From contig NC_015737.1 of NCBI RefSeq assembly GCF_000270305.1, positions 923,501 to 987,500 of the forward strand: 64,000 nucleotides of DNA, given 5' to 3'. Under the pieces are notes generated by a model that saw only the letters and a list, made by a program, of their open reading frames with translations, did no database searches and was not told the DNA's origin. This document shows, piece by piece, positions 58,703 to 64,000 of this stretch. Position numbers and translations under genes: made by a program. The DNA comes from Clostridium sp. SY8519 (GTDB taxonomy: Bacteria; Bacillota; Clostridia; Lachnospirales; Lachnospiraceae). Within the stretch, counting starts at the first letter, position 1. The number at the start of each line of letters is the position of its first letter.

Positions 58703-59335
58703 CTATGCTTTACGTATCGCCAGCCAGGCATCGCAGATCATCTGCCCGTGATCCGTGGCAATTGCATTGGCATGCATGGCAGATACTGCCCACTGATCCG
58801 TATATGGATTTTTTGCAGTTTCTGCCCGCAGCTCCAGGGTTTCTTCTCCTGCAGTCAGCTGCAAATGCAGTGATCCGGTTCCCGCTCCCATCCTGCAGCT
58901 CTTTTCTTCCACCCGGAACCAGACCGCATCCGACGCGTCATCATCCGCGGATGCTTCCACACTGCTGCCGCACACCGCAAAAAATCCTTCGGTTACAATC
59001 CAGCCCCTGGGATCCCTGTCCGGACTGCTGTACAGACGCAGATGGCTCAGCGGAATCCCCTCTACATGTGTCTCTTCTGCCAGTTCTCTGGCTGCCGCCT
59101 CTTCCGCGCTTTCCCCTTTTGTAACAAACCCGCCCGGAACTGCGCGCATGCCGATAAAAGGATGGTTTTTTCTCCGAATCAGCAGCAGCTCATATCCCTC
59201 ATCTTTCTTTCGAAAAATCACCATGTCCGCTGTCAGGTACGGCGCCGGATACGCATGTTTCTTGTAGTCCTCCAGAAATTCTTCCTCTGTCATCCCTTTG
59301 CTGTCTCTCATCTCATTTTTATTTTCACTGTTCAT
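58703..59335 (-). CDS. NUDIX hydrolase
   Basis: A 210-residue NUDIX protein; nucleoside-diphosphate-linked substrates are typical of the family. The NUDIX box is GGFVTKGESAEEAAARELAEETHVEG, where His replaces the usual Gly near the end (EET-H-V). The N-terminus (YPAPYLTADMVIFRKKDEGYELLLIRRKNHPFIG) and the two-strand cap resemble the ADP-ribose pyrophosphatase/NrtR-like NUDIX group. There is no C-terminal winged helix, so it is not a full NrtR regulator. The C-terminal part (about 130-210) is unlike common relatives. The substrate is unknown. Confidence 0.88.
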   Translation of the reverse strand: MNSENKNEMRDSKGMTEEEFLEDYKKHAYPAPYLTADMVIFRKKDEGYELLLIRRKNHPFIGMRAVPGGFVTKGESAEEAAARELAEETHVEGIPLSHLRLYSSPDRDPRGWIVTEGFFAVCGSSVEASADDDASDAVWFRVEEKSCRMGAGTGSLHLQLTAGEETLELRAETAKNPYTDQWAVSAMHANAIATDHGQMICDAWLAIRKA

Positions 59336-59545
59336 ATCCTGTCTTCCTTTTCTATCTGATTCTGCTTCTGTCTGGTACCGTCTGTCTCATTCCAATTCCG
59401 TCTGACTCGTTTTTTGCCTCTGCTTCTGTCTTATTGTAGCATCTGCTGCCAAAGCTGCAAATCATGACCGCAATCTTACACACCATATCGTTTATCTGTC
59501 AAGTCTTCCTGCCATTCTCTGTCCTGAAAAATGCAGCACACGCAA

Positions 59546-59571
59546 ATCCCCGGGCAAATGCCCGGGGATTG
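59546..59571 (-). terminator. Hairpin after the GGGtGRT gene
   Basis: AATCCCCGGGCA-aa-TGCCCGGGGATT, a 12-bp GC-rich stem 34 bases after the stop codon, without a clear T-run. Confidence 0.5.
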
Positions 59572-59604
59572 TATACTTTCTGTATGATCTGTTATTTCTG
59601 GCTT

Positions 59605-60624
59605 TTAGAATCTGCCTGCTGCAGCTGCTTCCTCGATGGAAACCGCGGTAGCCACTGTCATGCCTACCATCGGATTGTTTCCTGCTCCGATCAGTCCCAT
59701 CATCTCTACATGGGCCGGAACGGAGGAAGAACCTGCGAACTGGGCATCGGAATGCATCCGTCCCATGGTATCTGTCATACCATAGGAAGCAGGGCCTGCT
59801 GCCATGTTATCCGGATGCAGCGTACGTCCGGTACCGCCGCCGGAAGCTACTGAGAAATATTTCCGGCCTGCTTCCAGACGTTCTTTCTTGTACGTACCTG
59901 CTACCGGATGCTGGAAACGAGTCGGGTTGGTAGAGTTTCCGGTAATGGATACATCTACATTCTCATGCCACATGATAGCTACGCCTTCCTGCACATCATT
60001 GGCACCGTAGCAGTTCACTTTCGCGCGAGGGCTGTCCGCATCCTTGGAATATGTCTTGCGGAATACCTCTTTCAATTCGCCGGTCTGATAGTTGTATTCT
60101 GTCTCCACATAGGTAAAACCGTTAATTCTTGAAATAATCTGTGCCGCATCTTTGCCCAGACCGTTCAGGATTACACGCAGCGGTTTTTTGCGGACTTTAT
60201 TCGCTTTTTCCGCGATACCGATTGCTCCCTCCGCTGCCGCGAAGGACTCGTGGCCGGCCAGGAACGCGAAACATTCGGTATCTTCTTCCAGAAGCATTTT
60301 TCCCAGATTACCGTGTCCAAGACCTACTTTTCTGCGGTCCGCCACAGAACCCGGAATGCAGAACGACTGCAGACCTTCGCCGATCGCTGCTGCCGCGTCG
60401 GATGCCTTGCGGCAGTTTTTCTTAATCGCAATCGCTGCGCCTACCGTATAGGCCCATTTTGCATTCTCAAAACAGATGGGCTGAATGTTTTCAATCATAT
60501 GATAAACATCCAGGCCGGCGTCTTTTGTAATTTTCTCCGCTTCCTCGATCGAGGAGATGCCATATTCATTCAGTTTTTCGAGAATCTGTTTTTCTCTTCT
60601 TTCGTATGATTCAAATAATGCCAT
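59605..60624 (-). CDS. GGGtGRT protein
   Basis: A 339-residue protein of the family named for the GGGTGRTLHPDNMAAGP motif (about residues 265-281). It is widespread in anaerobic Clostridia and always found next to the IscU-like scaffold, as here (18-base gap). Other conserved blocks are YGISSIEEAEKITKDAGLDVYHMIENIQPICFENAKWAYT, FLAGHESFAAAEGAIGIAEKANK, NDVQEGVAIMWHENVDVSITGNSTNPTRFQHPVAGTYKKERLEAG and a Gly/Ala-rich C-terminus (MMGLIGAGNNPMVGMTVATAVSIEEAA). Cysteines near residues 54, 70, 87, 139 and 222 could bind metal. No known catalytic fold is evident and the function is unassigned. Confidence 0.88.
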   Translation of the reverse strand: MALFESYERREKQILEKLNEYGISSIEEAEKITKDAGLDVYHMIENIQPICFENAKWAYTVGAAIAIKKNCRKASDAAAAIGEGLQSFCIPGSVADRRKVGLGHGNLGKMLLEEDTECFAFLAGHESFAAAEGAIGIAEKANKVRKKPLRVILNGLGKDAAQIISRINGFTYVETEYNYQTGELKEVFRKTYSKDADSPRAKVNCYGANDVQEGVAIMWHENVDVSITGNSTNPTRFQHPVAGTYKKERLEAGRKYFSVASGGGTGRTLHPDNMAAGPASYGMTDTMGRMHSDAQFAGSSSVPAHVEMMGLIGAGNNPMVGMTVATAVSIEEAAAAGRF

Positions 60625-60642
60625 GATTCTATCCTCCTCTGT

Positions 60643-61335
60643 TTACTCTTTCCGCGGATCAATGCAGCGAACAGCGTCCTGTACACGTCCATACTGACCG
60701 GACGCTTTCTCCAGGGCAGTATTCGCGTCATCGCCGGCTTTGATGAAATCCATCATCTTGCCAAAGTTCACGTATTTGTATCCGATAATTTCATCATCTT
60801 CATCCAGCGCGATCTCTGTCACATAACCGTCTGTCATCTCCAGATAACGGGGTCCCTTATCCAGGGTACCGTACATGGTGCCGATCATCGAACGGGTGCC
60901 TTTACCCAGATCTTCCAGACCGGCGCCGATCTGCAGACCGCCTTCGGAAAAAGCGCTCTGTGTACGGCCATATACAATCTGAAGGAAAAGCTCACGCATG
61001 GCAGTATTGATTGCGTCACATACCAGGTCGGTATTCAGCGCTTCAAGAATCGTAAGACCCGGAAGGATTTCAGAAGCCATGGCTGCGGAATGGGTCATTC
61101 CGGAACATCCGATGGTCTCTACCAGTGCTTCCTGAATAATGCCGTCTTTTACATTCAGAGACAGCTTGCAGCATCCCTGCTGCGGCGCGCACCAGCCGAT
61201 TCCATGGGTATAGCCGCTGATATCATCTACATTCTTTGCTTTCACCCACTTTGCCTCTTCCGGAATCGGAGCTGCACCGTGGTGGACTCCCTGAGTAACA
61301 GGACACATGTTTTTTACTTCTGCAGAGTAAATCAT
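60643..61335 (-). CDS. IscU/NifU-like iron-sulfur cluster scaffold
   Basis: A 230-residue protein related to the IscU scaffold that assembles Fe-S clusters. The conserved GIGWCAPQQGCCKLSLNVKDGIIQEALVETIGCSGMTHSAAMASEILPG resembles the IscU metal-site region (...C...GC...) although the motif is GCSGMTH. The third cysteine region is not obvious in the middle; NTAMRELFLQIVYGRTQSAFSEGG is helical. The C-terminal 90 residues (KGTRSMIGTMYGTLDKGPRYLEMTDGYVTEI...) are an extension absent from true IscU. It is cotranscribed with the GGGtGRT gene. The exact client proteins are unknown. Confidence 0.85.
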   Translation of the reverse strand: MIYSAEVKNMCPVTQGVHHGAAPIPEEAKWVKAKNVDDISGYTHGIGWCAPQQGCCKLSLNVKDGIIQEALVETIGCSGMTHSAAMASEILPGLTILEALNTDLVCDAINTAMRELFLQIVYGRTQSAFSEGGLQIGAGLEDLGKGTRSMIGTMYGTLDKGPRYLEMTDGYVTEIALDEDDEIIGYKYVNFGKMMDFIKAGDDANTALEKASGQYGRVQDAVRCIDPRKE

Positions 61336-61393
61336 AGAAACCTCCTTTGGAACGGTGTCATATACATCATATACCTTATGTCGATTGGACTGT

Positions 61394-61416
61394 TTCGCCG
61401 CTGCAAAGCGGCGTTT
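61394..61416. repeat. Hairpin in the scaffold-gene leader region
   Basis: CGCCGCT-gcaa-AGCGGCG, a 7-bp GC stem upstream of the scaffold gene, in its untranslated leader on the minus strand. Confidence 0.45.
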
Positions 61417-61645
61417 TCAGCATGCCATCTTTTTTGATTATACTCTGTTCCTGCCGTTTGGCGCAACCTGTTTTCTTCTATTTGTTAATTTTTTGTCAAT
61501 ATGGCCAAGATATTGAAACGGGGCGGCGGATTTTCTAAACTATTTCATTACAGAACCTGCGGAAGCCGCTTTCCAAAGTCATTCTATTTAACTGGATTCC
61601 CCGCCGGAAACGTCCCGTCAGCGATTTCAAATTCTTTCCAGGAAA

Positions 61646-61688
61646 AACAAAAATCCCTGAACACCGCATAAATACTGATGTTCAGGGA
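61646..61688 (-). terminator. Terminator of the tRNA operon
   Basis: On the minus strand TCCCTGAACA...TGTTCAGGGA is followed by TTTTTGTTTTTCC. Confidence 0.85.
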
Positions 61689-61701
61689 CTTTCCAAAGCA
61701 A

Positions 61702-61774
61702 TGAGGCATCGGGGATTCGAACCCCGGACAACTTGATTAAAAGTCAAGTGCTCTGCCAACTGAGCTAATACCCC
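61702..61774 (-). tRNA. tRNA-Lys (TTT)
   Basis: 73 bases. The acceptor GGGGTAT pairs with ATGCCTC (two G-U pairs), the anticodon loop is CTTTTAA with anticodon TTT, and TTCGAATC is in the T arm. No CCA is encoded. Confidence 0.95.
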
Positions 61775-61806
61775 ATATATGAAACTGTTCAAACACTGTT
61801 TGAAAA

Positions 61807-61879
<73 letters not shown>

Positions 61880-61885
61880 ATTGAG

Positions 61886-61959
61886 TTGCGGGAATAGGAT
61901 TTGAACCTATGACCTTCGGGTTATGAGCCCGACGAGCTTCCAGACTGCTCCACCCCGCG
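61886..61959 (-). tRNA. tRNA-fMet (CAT), initiator
   Basis: 74 bases, anticodon CAT. The initiator type is shown by the mismatched first pair (C1 with A72) and three consecutive G-C pairs in the anticodon stem (GGG ... CCC). Confidence 0.93.
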
Positions 61960-61996
61960 ATAATATGTAATTCTCATTCTTAGCAAAGAATGGAAA

Positions 61997-62078
61997 TGGG
62001 CGGAGAAGGATTCGAACCTTCGAAGGCATCGCCAGCAGATTTACAGTCTGTCCCCTTTGGCCACTCGGGAATCCGCCC
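61997..62078 (-). tRNA. tRNA-Tyr (GTA)
   Basis: 82 bases with a long variable arm (class II), anticodon GTA in CTGTAAA; the acceptor GGGCGGA pairs with TCCGCCC. Confidence 0.95.
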
Positions 62079-62143
62079 ATATGAACTATTTAATTATATA
62101 TAAGGAATACAGCTTTTGCAAGCTGATTCTTGTTTTTATAAAA

Positions 62144-62216
62144 TGGGACCTACAGGGCTCGAACCTGTGACCCTCTGCTTGTAAGGCAGATGCTCTCCCA
62201 GCTGAGCTAAGATCCC
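62144..62216 (-). tRNA. tRNA-Val (TAC)
   Basis: 73 bases, anticodon TAC in CTTACAA; the acceptor GGGATCT pairs with AGGTCCC (G-U pair included), with TTCGAGCC in the T arm. Confidence 0.95.
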
Positions 62217-62246
62217 ATACTAACATTTACATATCTCTATGTAAAA

Positions 62247-62320
62247 CGACCCAGGACGGACTTGAACCGACGGCCTCCGCCGTGACAGGGCGGCGCTCTA
62301 ACCAACTGAGCCACTGGGCC
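62247..62320 (-). tRNA. tRNA-Asp (GTC)
   Basis: 74 bases, anticodon GTC in CTGTCAC; the acceptor GGCCCAG pairs with CTGGGTC (one G-U pair), with TTCAAGTC in the T arm. Confidence 0.95.
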
Positions 62321-62407
62321 ATATGACATCTGTCATTGATTAAGGTAAGTTACATACCTTCAAAACTTCATACAGAAGAGATGCTTCCCTTTATGATCCG
62401 CTTGCTT

Positions 62408-64000
<1,593 letters not shown>

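Overview
The window looks like chromosome from a Gram-positive anaerobe of the Clostridia, most probably Lachnospiraceae or a close relative. The basis is the gene families: DUF4317, DUF6465, a GGGtGRT protein beside an IscU-like scaffold, a clostridial 2[4Fe-4S] ferredoxin, CarD, MecA, BioY, and AGCS and CitM/NhaD-type carriers. Intrinsic terminators and AAGGAGG-type ribosome binding sites are common. No phage, plasmid or CRISPR locus is visible. The mobile DNA is one IS1182-family element (about 2861-5116) and one group II intron (about 50986-52480).

Layout. 1-2760: 5' part of a membrane-anchored GH18-like gene, a small conserved ORF, a 0.9 kb gap, and mecA. 2861-5116: the insertion sequence. 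5150-8140: DUF1858 protein, thioesterase, an orphan 473-residue protein and a ferredoxin. 8297-10198: a YtrA-like GntR regulator with its ABC ATPase and permease. 10425-16136: an antiporter-like carrier, a cytidylate kinase-like protein, an alanine/glycine symporter, a Big2 lipoprotein and ribosomal protein L25. 16548-22200: a membrane protein, a flavodoxin-fold reductase facing a TetR regulator, and a PucR / FAD oxidoreductase / ferredoxin set. 22347-33864: glmS, bioY with a BirA-type operator, a DUF6465 repeat protein, aroA, a class A PBP, carD, minC, a phosphopantetheinyl transferase and an aminotransferase. 34201-44186: an NlpC/P60 hydrolase, PlsC-like acyltransferase, ddl-murF, an AraC regulator facing lrgAB-like genes, PAP2 and DUF4317. 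44407-50971: a DAPG/phloretin-hydrolase-like gene opposite an MFS / UroD-like / LysR operon, then a LysR-YeiH divergent pair. 50986-54913: the group II intron, an L,D-transpeptidase with wall-binding repeats and a peptidoglycan amidase. 55151-61335: DUF134-NifX fusion, Mrp ATPase, metA, GNAT and NUDIX proteins, and the GGGtGRT/scaffold pair. 61702-64000: six tRNA genes and the 3' part of a 23S rRNA gene, all on the minus strand.

Themes. Cell-wall synthesis and remodelling is heavily represented: PBP1A, Ddl, MurF, GlmS, NlpC/P60, L,D-transpeptidase, amidase, LrgAB and MinC. Two of the hydrolases carry WalR-like direct repeats upstream. Iron-sulfur and redox genes recur: ferredoxins, Mrp, DUF134-NifX, the scaffold/GGGtGRT pair and the FAD-ferredoxin pair.

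The best candidates for new biology are the hydrolase/demethylase-like locus at 44.4-48.5 kb, the scaffold/GGGtGRT pair, the DUF134-NifX gene with a palindrome at its promoter, and an EPSP synthase with a cysteine-bearing insertion. All functions are inferred by reading the sequence; no database search was run.
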